A stretch of 55,240 nt of DNA from DMER01 sp003451645 (GTDB lineage: Bacteria > Pseudomonadota > Alphaproteobacteria > Micropepsales > Micropepsaceae), in contig DALYLR010000024.1 in NCBI GenBank assembly GCA_031976175.1, forward strand, positions 1 to 55,240, written 5' to 3'. Positions within the stretch are counted from its first letter, which is position 1; the number at the start of each line of letters is the position of its first letter. The position numbers and the translations under genes were made by a program. Below the pieces are notes generated by a model. That model was given only the letters and a program-made list of their open reading frames with translations. It searched no databases and had not been told where the DNA came from. Shown here piece by piece: positions 15,950-23,480 of this stretch.

Positions 15950-18328
15950 ATGCAACACCCTAGCGGTCACGAACACGGCACTGAACATCGTCACGGCGGC
16001 GCCTGCTGCGGCGGCCATGCTAACGACGACACGAGCCCCACAAAGGCCAAAGACCCGGTTTGCGGCATGTTGGTGACGATCCGGCCCGCGGCGTTGCGCC
16101 TCGAGCGGGAGGGGCACACGTACTATTTTTGCGGCCAGAAGTGCCGGGACAAATTTGCTGCCGGTCCTGGGAAATATCTCGCGCCGGCGCCCGCCGCCAA
16201 AGCACCTGTGCCCGAAGGCGTCAAGTGGACCTGTCCGATGCATCCGGAGATCGTCCGCGATGCGCCGGGCGCGTGCCCGAAGTGCGGCATGGCGCTGGAG
16301 CCGATGACCCCAGCCGCGGGAAACGAGCCCAACCCCGAGCTCGCCGATATGACGCGCCGCTTCATCGTGGGTGTGATCTTGGCCGTGCCCGTCGTCGCGC
16401 TTGAGATGGGCGGTCACTTTTTTGGCTTGCATCAATGGCTCGGTCCGCAGGCGTCGAACCTGGCGCAGATGGCCTTTGCGACGCCCGTGGTCTTGTGGGC
16501 AGGATGGCCATTCTTTGTGCGTGGGTGGCAGTCGCTGGTGAACCACCATCTCAACATGTTCACGCTGATCGCGATGGGGACGGGCATCGCATGGGTCTAC
16601 AGCGTGATCGCGACGCTGTGGCCGGGCGTGTTCCCCGACGCGTTTCGCATGGGCGATGGCGCGGTCGCGGTCTATTTCGAAGCTGCGGCGGTGATTACCG
16701 TTTTGGTCCTGTTGGGCCAGGTGCTTGAACTGCGCGCCCGCGAAACCACCAGCGGCGCGATCAAGGCGCTGATGGACCTCACGCCGAAACGCGCGCGCCG
16801 CATCGCCGCCTCTGGCGAGGACGAAGATATCGACCTCGCAATGGTGATCGCCGGCGATCGCCTCCGCGTGCGCCCCGGCGAACAAATCCCTGTCGATGGC
16901 GTCGTGCTCGAGGGACGAAGCGCCGTCGACGAATCTATGGTGACGGGCGAATCCATGCCCATCACGAAAGAGCCCGGTTCGCGGGTCATCGGGGGCACGA
17001 TGAACACATCCGGCGCGCTCGTCATGCGCGCGGAGAAAGTGGGCCGCGACACGATGCTGGCCCGCATCGTGCAAATGGTGGCCGACGCCCAGCGCAGCCG
17101 CGCGCCGATCCAGCGTTTGGCCGACGACGTCTCGGGATACTTCGTGCCCGCCGTGATTTTGGTCGCCATCATAGCCTTTATCGGCTGGGCGGTTTGGGGC
17201 CCCGCGCCGGCGATGAGCTATGGTCTGATCGCGGCGGTCGCGGTCTTGATTATTGCATGCCCCTGCGCGCTGGGCCTGGCGACGCCGATGTCGATCATGG
17301 TGGGCGTCGGCAAGGGCGCGCAGGCCGGCATCTTGATCAAGGACGCCGCCGCGCTGGAGCGCCTAGAAAAGGTCGATACTCTTGTCGTCGACAAAACGGG
17401 TACCCTGACAGAGGGCAAGCCTAAGGTCGTCGCCGTCGCGCCGTCGTTGGGTTGGACCGAAAGCGATGTCATCCGGCTGGCGGCGAGCCTCGAACGCGCC
17501 AGCGAACATCCGCTGGCTCACGCGATCATCGCGGCAGCGGACGCGGCCAAGTTGACCCTGTCGAACCCAGCGCAGGTGGAGTCCCCGGTCGGCAGAGGCA
17601 TCCTAGGGCTGGTCGATGGGCGGCGCGTCGTCCTGGGCAACAGCGCTTTCCTTCGCGAACATGGCGTCGTGACTACGCCGCTCGAAGGCGTGGCTGACGG
17701 CTACCGGCGCGATGGGGCCACAGCGATTTTTGTAGGCGTCGACGGCGCGCTGGCGGGCGTCATCGGGATCGCGGACCCGGTGAAGGACAGCACGCGTCCC
17801 GCGCTGGCTGGCCTGGCGAAAGTGGGCGTGCGCGTGATTATGCTGACCGGCGACAATCGCGTCACCGCTCAGGCCGTCGCGCGCCAGCTCGGCATTGCGG
17901 ACGTCGAAGCGGACGTACTGCCCGACCAAAAAAGCGCGATCGTGCTGCGCCTCAAGAACGAAGGCCGCGTAGTCGCCATGGCGGGCGACGGGGTGAACGA
18001 TGCGCCGGCCTTGGCCGCTGCGGATGTCGGGATTGCGATGGGGACGGGAACCGATGTCGCCATCGAAAGCGCGGGCGTGACGCTGCTGAAGGGCGATCTC
18101 ATGGGGATCGTCAAGGCGCGGAGGCTTAGCCAAGCGACCATGAGGAACATCCGGCAGAACCTGTTCTTCGCCTTTGTCTACAACGTCGCCGGGGTGCCGG
18201 TTGCGGCGGGCGTTTTGTACCCGGCATTTGGCTTGTTGTTGTCGCCCGTCATCGCGGCGGCGGCGATGGCCTTGTCGTCCGTCAGCGTAATCGCGAACGC
18301 CCTTCGATTGCGGGGTTTGTCTCTCTGA
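15950..18328 (+). CDS. Cu(I)-translocating P1B-type ATPase
   Basis: A 792-residue copper exporter in the inner membrane. It has a His-rich N terminus (HEHGTEHRHGGACCGGH) and a YHS-type domain (DPVCGMLV ... YYFCGQKCRDKF, 34-73). A second metal-binding segment, CPMHPEIVRDAPGACPKCGM, lies near residues 94-113. No classical GMTC HMA domain is present. The core has TGES, the CPC motif at 437-439, phosphorylated Asp481 in DKTGTLT, HP in SEHPLAHA, and MAGDGVNDAPAL. It has its own CueR-type promoter and heads a unit with an SRPBCC gene and cueR. Confidence 0.94.
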   Translation: MQHPSGHEHGTEHRHGGACCGGHANDDTSPTKAKDPVCGMLVTIRPAALRLEREGHTYYFCGQKCRDKFAAGPGKYLAPAPAAKAPVPEGVKWTCPMHPEIVRDAPGACPKCGMALEPMTPAAGNEPNPELADMTRRFIVGVILAVPVVALEMGGHFFGLHQWLGPQASNLAQMAFATPVVLWAGWPFFVRGWQSLVNHHLNMFTLIAMGTGIAWVYSVIATLWPGVFPDAFRMGDGAVAVYFEAAAVITVLVLLGQVLELRARETTSGAIKALMDLTPKRARRIAASGEDEDIDLAMVIAGDRLRVRPGEQIPVDGVVLEGRSAVDESMVTGESMPITKEPGSRVIGGTMNTSGALVMRAEKVGRDTMLARIVQMVADAQRSRAPIQRLADDVSGYFVPAVILVAIIAFIGWAVWGPAPAMSYGLIAAVAVLIIACPCALGLATPMSIMVGVGKGAQAGILIKDAAALERLEKVDTLVVDKTGTLTEGKPKVVAVAPSLGWTESDVIRLAASLERASEHPLAHAIIAAADAAKLTLSNPAQVESPVGRGILGLVDGRRVVLGNSAFLREHGVVTTPLEGVADGYRRDGATAIFVGVDGALAGVIGIADPVKDSTRPALAGLAKVGVRVIMLTGDNRVTAQAVARQLGIADVEADVLPDQKSAIVLRLKNEGRVVAMAGDGVNDAPALAAADVGIAMGTGTDVAIESAGVTLLKGDLMGIVKARRLSQATMRNIRQNLFFAFVYNVAGVPVAAGVLYPAFGLLLSPVIAAAAMALSSVSVIANALRLRGLSL

Positions 18329-18350
18329 TGATGAAGTGAGGAGGATCGCT

Positions 18351-18863
18351 GTGCCCGGCTTTGAAGCCAAGACCTTCATGCCCGCCAAGCTGGATGCGGT
18401 GTTCGAGTTTCTCGACACGCCCGCGAAGGCCGGCGGTCATATGGAAAAGCCATCCATGATGATGATGGGCGGCAGCATGACCTACGAAACCGACGCACGC
18501 GGTGGCCGGGAAGTGGGGTCCGTGATCACCATGGGTGGCAATTTTTTGTGGCTCCGGCTGTCGGTCCGCGAGACTGTGGTCGAGCGCGAGCCGCCACGGC
18601 GCAAGGTCTGGGAAACGCAGGGCGCACAGCAGCTCTTGATCATGGAGCGCTACCGTATGGGCTTCGACATCAAGCCGGACGGGCAGGGCTCGGCCCTCAG
18701 CGTCTGGATCGATTACGATTTGCCGCCGTCCGGCTTTTGGCGCTTGGCGGGTTACCTGGTCGCGCCAGTCTATGCGCGCTGGTGCGTCGGGCGGATGGCT
18801 GGCGATGCTAGCCGTAGCCATGGCGGTACGCCGGCCGTGATAGGTCCACGTCCTCAAGCCTAA
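18351..18863 (+). CDS. SRPBCC-like protein
   Basis: A 170-residue protein with a lipid-binding-type (START/SRPBCC) pattern: FMPAKLDAVFEFLDTPAKAGGHM, VGSVITMGGNFLWLRLSVRETVVEREPPRRKVWET and FDIKPDGQGSALSVWIDYDLP. A Met-rich stretch (SMMMMGGSM) lies near residue 46. The GTG at 18351 is chosen because GAGGAGG lies six bases upstream. It sits between the ATPase and cueR; Met content and location hint at copper, but nothing direct shows it. Confidence 0.7.
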   Translation: MPGFEAKTFMPAKLDAVFEFLDTPAKAGGHMEKPSMMMMGGSMTYETDARGGREVGSVITMGGNFLWLRLSVRETVVEREPPRRKVWETQGAQQLLIMERYRMGFDIKPDGQGSALSVWIDYDLPPSGFWRLAGYLVAPVYARWCVGRMAGDASRSHGGTPAVIGPRPQA

Positions 18864-18872
18864 AGGAAATCT

Positions 18873-19313
18873 ATGAACATAGGCGAAGCAGCGAAGCGGT
18901 CGGGCGTCTCGGCGAAGATGATCCGCTACTATGAGGACGCGGGCCTGATCGCAAAGGCGGCCCGATCCCTAGTAGGCTATCGGCACTTTGAAGATACGGA
19001 CATTCACCGGCTGCGCTTCATCCATCGCGCCCGGGAGTTGGGTTTCTCGATTCCCCGTATCGTCGAACTTTTGAGCCTTTGGGACGATAAGACCCGAAGC
19101 AATAGCCAGGTCAAACGTCTGGCCGAAAGTCATATCGGCGATCTTCAGCGTGAGATCGCCGCGCTGCGCAGCGTGGTCAAAACGCTCGAACGCCTCTCCG
19201 AGTCTTGCCTGGGCGATGGCCGCGCGCATTGCCCAATCCTCGAAGACCTTGCCAATGCCGCGGGGACCCGAAAAGTTTCGAAGCAGAAACCGAAGGGCTC
19301 GCGCCTCGGCTAA
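18873..19313 (+). CDS. cueR: MerR-family Cu(I) sensor CueR/HmrR
   Basis: A 146-residue activator. The N-terminal winged HTH (MNIGEAAKRSGVSAKMIRYYEDAGLI) is followed by a dimer helix and the metal loop SCLGDGRAHCPIL. Cys112 and Cys120 fall exactly on the CueR Cu(I) ligands, and their spacing of seven residues is the copper/silver/gold type. It probably acts on the two TTGACC-overlapping dyads at 11212 and 15894. It ends the ATPase unit, with a Lys-rich tail. Confidence 0.92.
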   Translation: MNIGEAAKRSGVSAKMIRYYEDAGLIAKAARSLVGYRHFEDTDIHRLRFIHRARELGFSIPRIVELLSLWDDKTRSNSQVKRLAESHIGDLQREIAALRSVVKTLERLSESCLGDGRAHCPILEDLANAAGTRKVSKQKPKGSRLG

Positions 19314-19347
19314 GTGCGGATTCAGCGGGATTTAATGGATCGAAGCG

Positions 19348-20061
19348 TCACTTGACGCGCTTGAGTTCGCCATAATCGCCCGATGTCTTAAGCGTGATGG
19401 TCACGTCTTGCGTTCCGCGGTTCCGCCAGAACCAGCCATGGGCGCCGTCGAATGCGGCGACCAGTTCGCCGCTGTCGGTCTGAACCTCGCGTCCTTTGCG
19501 GTAGCTGGTCTCAGAGCCGGATGTTGCAGTGCCGTGCAGGTCGTAATTCACGACGCCGCCGGTGACCTCCCAGACAAACGTCGCTTTGGCGCCTTTGCGC
19601 ATCGTCAATTTGTACTCCGTGCCCTCGGACGGCTTGAGCGTGAAGCTCAAATCGTCTGACTCTCCGGTGGGAGGGGCGGCGGGCGCATCGGCGGCTGGTT
19701 CCGATGTGGCTTGCTCAGCCTGGGCAGTTTCAACGGGCGGCGTTTCGATCGTTGGTTCGGCCGGCGGCTCAGCGACGGACTCTGTAGTTGGCGTGACTTC
19801 GCCTGGCAGAGCGGCCTGTGCAGTCGCTGTCGGGGCTTTCTGCTCGTCTGAATGCGCCTCGGCGGCGAGCTGTTGCTTGATTTCGCCCATTTTCTTGAGG
19901 CCAAGCGCGCCGCCGACGCCCGTCGGGTCGATGGCGTATTCCGACGGTAGAACGATCGTCACCAAGATGACGACAGCGGCGGCTAGCGCGATCAAAGTGG
20001 ACCGGATGAGTTGGGCGGTGGTGGGCAGATCGGCGTCGGAAGGTTTGTTGGCGTTGAACAT
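19348..20061 (-). CDS. transmembrane anchor protein of the HupE module
   Basis: A 237-residue protein with one N-terminal membrane helix (STLIALAAAVVILVTIVLP, about 22-40), then a long Pro/Ala/Glu/Thr-rich linker (80-138). A C-terminal beta domain (FTLKPSEGTEYKLTMRKGAKATFVWEVTGGVVNYDLHGT ... GAHGWFWRNRGTQDVTITLKTSGDY) is probably periplasmic. This arrangement recurs beside HupE/metal permease genes. It lies 10 bases after hupE, so the two are co-transcribed. Molecular role unknown. Confidence 0.75.
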   Translation of the reverse strand: MFNANKPSDADLPTTAQLIRSTLIALAAAVVILVTIVLPSEYAIDPTGVGGALGLKKMGEIKQQLAAEAHSDEQKAPTATAQAALPGEVTPTTESVAEPPAEPTIETPPVETAQAEQATSEPAADAPAAPPTGESDDLSFTLKPSEGTEYKLTMRKGAKATFVWEVTGGVVNYDLHGTATSGSETSYRKGREVQTDSGELVAAFDGAHGWFWRNRGTQDVTITLKTSGDYGELKRVK

Positions 20062-20071
20062 GACGAGCCTC

Positions 20072-20767
20072 TTAGGTGCGGTCGATGAAATAGCCCGTCA
20101 TATGCAGGCCAATGAGAATGAAGCCCGCCGCCATCATGGCGACGTTTGCGGTATAGGCGGTGCGCCAAAACGACGGACTGCGCCGCCAAAAGCCCATGAG
20201 TATCAGGATCGCGCCCAGCGCCAGCAGCTGGCCGATCTCGACGCCGACGTTGAAGGCGATGAGATTGGGCAACAGCCCATCCGGCGAAATCTGATAATCC
20301 TGAACCTTCGTCGCCAGACCGAAGCCATGGAAGAGCCCGAAGATCAACGTCGCCGCCTTGGTGTCCGGCTGAAATCCGAACCACGTCTGGTAGGCGCCTA
20401 GATTGTCAAGCGCCTTATAGACAACCGACAGGCCAATGATCGCGTCGATCAAATAGGCGCTCATCGTGACGTTGAAGAAGACGCCCGCCAACATCGTCGT
20501 CGAATGCCCGATGGCGAACAAGGTGACGTAGATCGTGATGTCGCGAAGCCGGTACAGGAAGAAAATCACGCCTGCCAAGAACAGTAGATGATCGTAGCCG
20601 GTGATCATGTGCTTCGCGCCGAGATAGGCGAAGGGGAACAGATGGACGCCGGTGATCTCTTGGATGTAGCCCTTGTCCCCATCGGCGACGCCGTGTGCGG
20701 CAGCCTGACTCGACAACAACAGCGCGACGGCGAACAGCGCTGCGGTCCGCCAAAGACGAGAACTCAT
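20072..20767 (-). CDS. HupE/UreJ-family nickel/cobalt permease
   Basis: A 231-residue membrane protein with a signal-like start (LFAVALLLSSQAAAHG) and six or so hydrophobic segments. Histidine-containing motifs include ITGYDHLLFLAGVIFF, AIGHSTTMLAG, FGLFHGFGLATK and NVGVEIGQLLALG, the hallmarks of HupE/UreJ-2 secondary transporters for Ni or Co. It is divergent from a CsoR/RcnR-type regulator with an 86-base gap that holds a candidate operator. Confidence 0.85.
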   Translation of the reverse strand: MSSRLWRTAALFAVALLLSSQAAAHGVADGDKGYIQEITGVHLFPFAYLGAKHMITGYDHLLFLAGVIFFLYRLRDITIYVTLFAIGHSTTMLAGVFFNVTMSAYLIDAIIGLSVVYKALDNLGAYQTWFGFQPDTKAATLIFGLFHGFGLATKVQDYQISPDGLLPNLIAFNVGVEIGQLLALGAILILMGFWRRSPSFWRTAYTANVAMMAAGFILIGLHMTGYFIDRT

Positions 20768-20826
20768 TTACCCTCCCGGACCATACCGCGGACGCTAGTC
20801 TGCAGCAGCGCTCGCGATTTGACACG

Positions 20827-20848
20827 ATCCTCCCCTAGGGGATAGGAT
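20827..20848. promoter_or_regulatory. candidate operator for the CsoR/RcnR-type sensor
   Basis: An imperfect dyad: ATCCTCCCCTA facing TAGGGGATAGGAT, with a C-tract/G-tract core. This is the character of CsoR/RcnR-family operators. It ends five bases before the sensor start and lies between divergent hupE and the sensor. Confidence 0.55.
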
Positions 20849-20853
20849 ACGAC

Positions 20854-21132
20854 ATGTCAAGTAAACACGTGCACGCCACGCATTCCGACATCGCCAAACG
20901 ACTCCGCCGGGCCGAGGGTCACCTTCGCAGCGTCGTGGAGATGATCGAGGCTGGACGTCCCTGCCTCGACATTGCGCAGCAATTGCACGCCGTCGAGAAG
21001 GCGGTGTCTCAGGCGAAGAAAACTTTGATCATGGATCATTTGCAGAACTGCCTGGACGAAGCGGGCGAGCCGCTGGCGCCTGAGCAAAAGCGAGCCTTGA
21101 AGCAGTTCCAAGATATTACGAAATACATTTAA
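20854..21132 (+). CDS. CsoR/RcnR-family metal-sensing repressor
   Basis: A 92-residue all-helical repressor (DUF156). Cys37, His62 and Cys66 form the Cys-His-Cys set, and N-terminal His5, His7 and His10 are added. C-H-C alone is the Cu(I) CsoR type; extra N-terminal His ligands occur in nickel sensors of this family (RcnR, InrS). The neighbours are a NicO exporter 5 bases downstream and divergent hupE, so nickel or cobalt sensing is inferred. The regulator lacks a classical HTH and binds DNA through its helical face. Confidence 0.85.
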   Translation: MSSKHVHATHSDIAKRLRRAEGHLRSVVEMIEAGRPCLDIAQQLHAVEKAVSQAKKTLIMDHLQNCLDEAGEPLAPEQKRALKQFQDITKYI

Positions 21133-21137
21133 GCCCC

Positions 21138-22721
21138 ATGGCCGATTTCGCTGCGCTGCTCCAGCAAGGATCGGCCCACGCCTGGCTCTTTATCCCCAGC
21201 GCGATCGTGCTGGGGGTGTTGCATGGTTTGGAGCCTGGCCACTCCAAGACCATGATGGCGGCCTTCATCGTCGCCATTCGCGGGACGGTCGGCCAAGCGA
21301 TGTTGCTGGGCGTTGCGGCGACGATCTCGCACACTGCCATCGTATGGGTGATCGCGTTGGGTGGGATGTATCTATGGCAAGGCCTGACGGCGGAGGCTGC
21401 GGAACCCTATCTGCAACTGGCGTCGGGTGCGGCCATCGGAGCCTTGGCGATATGGATGCTATGGCGCCCGGGCGTCTGGCTGCGCCCCGCGGAAACACGC
21501 GAACACAATCACGGCCACGATCATCCTCACGATCATGCCCATCCGCACGATCATGGGCCGGCTGGGCACACCCATGAAACGTTGTGGACCGATGGCGTCC
21601 CGCTGGCGCAAGACGCGGACGACGCTCATTCCCGGGCGCATGCCGCAGCGATCAAGCAGCGATTCCACGGACAACCGGTCACCAATTGGCAGATCGCGCT
21701 CTTCGGTCTGACCGGTGGGTTGATCCCATGCCCTGCGGCGGTCACCGTGCTGATCCTTTGCTTGCAGTTGAAGGAAATCGCCTTGGGCGCAACGCTTGTC
21801 TTAAGTTTCTCTATCGGTCTGGCGTTGGTGCTGGTAGCGGTCGGCGTCGTGGCCGCACTGAGCACGCGCGAGGCCACTCGCCGGTCACTCTGGTTCGCCC
21901 GCGTCACATTTGCCGCTCCCTATCTATCGGGCGTGTTGATGCTGGGCGTTGCGGTCTACATGATCGCGCACGGCTGGGCTGGGTTGGGAGCGCCCGATCC
22001 TTTCCAATGGCTCTACGCCGCGCAAGGGTGGATACATGTTGAATTGCGCGCCTTTCTGACTGGTTTCGCCAAGACGGGCGACTGGTCCGCGTTGCTATCG
22101 GTCGCGCCCTTCGGCGTCGCTTTCGGCGCGGTCCACGCGCTGACGCCCGGCCATGGCAAGTCGATCCTCGCGACCTATTTGGCCGGATCGCGCTTGGCGC
22201 TGTTGAAAGGCGTTGGTGTGGCAGGCGTTTTGTCCATGACCCATGTGGGCATGTCGGTGGTCCTCGCGCTGACCGCTGCGCCCTTGATCGAAAAATCGCT
22301 CGTCGGCGCGGGCCGCGCGCCGCTGCTCGAACTGCTCAGCTATGGGATTCTAGGGCTGATCGGGTTTTGGTTTTTGGTTCGTTCGGTTCTCAATTCCGGC
22401 CATCACCATGGAGAACGGGAGGGCTATTCGGTCGGCATCGTTGCAGGTTTGATCCCTTGCCCGTTGACCTTGTTCGTCATGATCGCGGCCATGGCGATGG
22501 GCGTGCCGTACGCCGGTCTCGTCTTCGCCGCCGCGATGATGCTGGGGGTGGCGTTGACGTTGGGATCGCTTGCCGCCGGCGTTGTCTTGCTGCGTGGGCA
22601 AGCTGTGGCTTGGATCGAGCGGCACGGCGCGTCGTTGGAGGCTATCGGAAGGGTTCTCGATGGCGCCACTGGAACGGGGTTATTGATCTTCGCGTCGGCA
22701 TACTTTTTACGTGGGGGCTGA
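21138..22721 (+). CDS. double-length NicO-family nickel/cobalt exporter
   Basis: A 527-residue membrane protein made of two complete NicO/RcnA units in tandem. Unit 1 has HGLEPGHSK (residues 29-37), a His-rich loop (HNHGHDHPHDHAHPHDHG, about 122-139) and GLIPCPAAVTV. Unit 2 has HALTPGHGK (333-341), a short GHHHGE loop and GLIPCPLTLF. RcnA itself is a single unit of 270-370 residues. Efflux of Ni or Co is inferred from the family and from the adjacent CsoR/RcnR-type sensor, 5 bases upstream. Confidence 0.88.
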   Translation: MADFAALLQQGSAHAWLFIPSAIVLGVLHGLEPGHSKTMMAAFIVAIRGTVGQAMLLGVAATISHTAIVWVIALGGMYLWQGLTAEAAEPYLQLASGAAIGALAIWMLWRPGVWLRPAETREHNHGHDHPHDHAHPHDHGPAGHTHETLWTDGVPLAQDADDAHSRAHAAAIKQRFHGQPVTNWQIALFGLTGGLIPCPAAVTVLILCLQLKEIALGATLVLSFSIGLALVLVAVGVVAALSTREATRRSLWFARVTFAAPYLSGVLMLGVAVYMIAHGWAGLGAPDPFQWLYAAQGWIHVELRAFLTGFAKTGDWSALLSVAPFGVAFGAVHALTPGHGKSILATYLAGSRLALLKGVGVAGVLSMTHVGMSVVLALTAAPLIEKSLVGAGRAPLLELLSYGILGLIGFWFLVRSVLNSGHHHGEREGYSVGIVAGLIPCPLTLFVMIAAMAMGVPYAGLVFAAAMMLGVALTLGSLAAGVVLLRGQAVAWIERHGASLEAIGRVLDGATGTGLLIFASAYFLRGG

Positions 22722-22778
22722 CCACGCGGGTTCAAGATTTAGACCAAGTCGTATGACGCGCGTCCGCAGTACCCTGCC

Positions 22779-23480
22779 TTAACGATCCGACGCCATCCGG
22801 TATCCCACGCCCGGTTCGGTGAAGATCAGCTTGGGCTGCGCCGCGTCGTCGCCGAGTTTATCGCGGATATGGCCGACGGCGATGCGGAGGTAATGCGTGT
22901 CGGCGGCATGCGCAGGCCCCCAGATGGCGGTCAACAATTGCTTGTGGCTGACCAATCGCCCGGGATTGCGTGCCAAAAAAGCGAGGACGTCGAACTCCTT
23001 GCGGGTCAGGCTGACCTCCGCGCCCGCCATAGCGACGGTCCGCGCCGCGAAGTTGACGGTCAAGGGGCCGATAGAGACGCTGGCCGGTTCCCGCCCACGC
23101 TCAGCGCCTTTGCGCAGCAGCGCGCGCAATCGGGCGGTCAATTCACCGGTGCCGAAGGGCTTGGTGACGTAGTCGTCAGCGCCGGCATCCAGCGCCGCGA
23201 TTTTCTCGGCCTCGCCGTCGCGCACGGACAGCACGAGGATCGGCACGCGCGACCAGTCCCGGATGGCGGCGATGACCGCCTTGCCGTCCATGTCGGGCAG
23301 GCCCAGATCGAGAATGACGCAATCGGGCAGAGCGGTCGCCGCCTTGTCGATCCCGGTGCGGCCCCGGTCGGCTTCGATCACCTCATGCCCCTCGGCGGCG
23401 AGCGCGATGCCGAGATAGCGCCGGATCGGCGCTTCGTCCTCGACGACCAGTACCCGTCCCGTGCGCGGTGCCTCCGTCAT
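22779..23480 (-). CDS. kdpE: response regulator KdpE
   Basis: A 233-residue OmpR-family regulator. The receiver domain has VVEDEAPIRRYL, LDLGLPDMDG (phosphorylated Asp) and a DDYVTKPF end. The C-terminal winged helix has LTRKEFDVLAFLARNPGRLVSHKQLLTAIWGPAHAADTHYLRIAVGHIRDKL, typical of KdpE. It activates kdpFABC when potassium is limiting. Start overlaps the kdpD stop (ATGA), so both are co-translated. A candidate direct-repeat site lies before kdpF. Confidence 0.94.
   Translation of the reverse strand: MTEAPRTGRVLVVEDEAPIRRYLGIALAAEGHEVIEADRGRTGIDKAATALPDCVILDLGLPDMDGKAVIAAIRDWSRVPILVLSVRDGEAEKIAALDAGADDYVTKPFGTGELTARLRALLRKGAERGREPASVSIGPLTVNFAARTVAMAGAEVSLTRKEFDVLAFLARNPGRLVSHKQLLTAIWGPAHAADTHYLRIAVGHIRDKLGDDAAQPKLIFTEPGVGYRMASDR

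Noticed and set aside
15638..17074. 478-codon minus-strand frame opposite the DUF411 gene and ATPase
   Set aside because: A shadow of the plus-strand genes with low-complexity composition.
21496..21584. Short His-codon repeats (CAC/CAT-GAT units)
   Set aside because: These are the coding sequence of the His-rich exporter loop, not a CRISPR or regulatory repeat.
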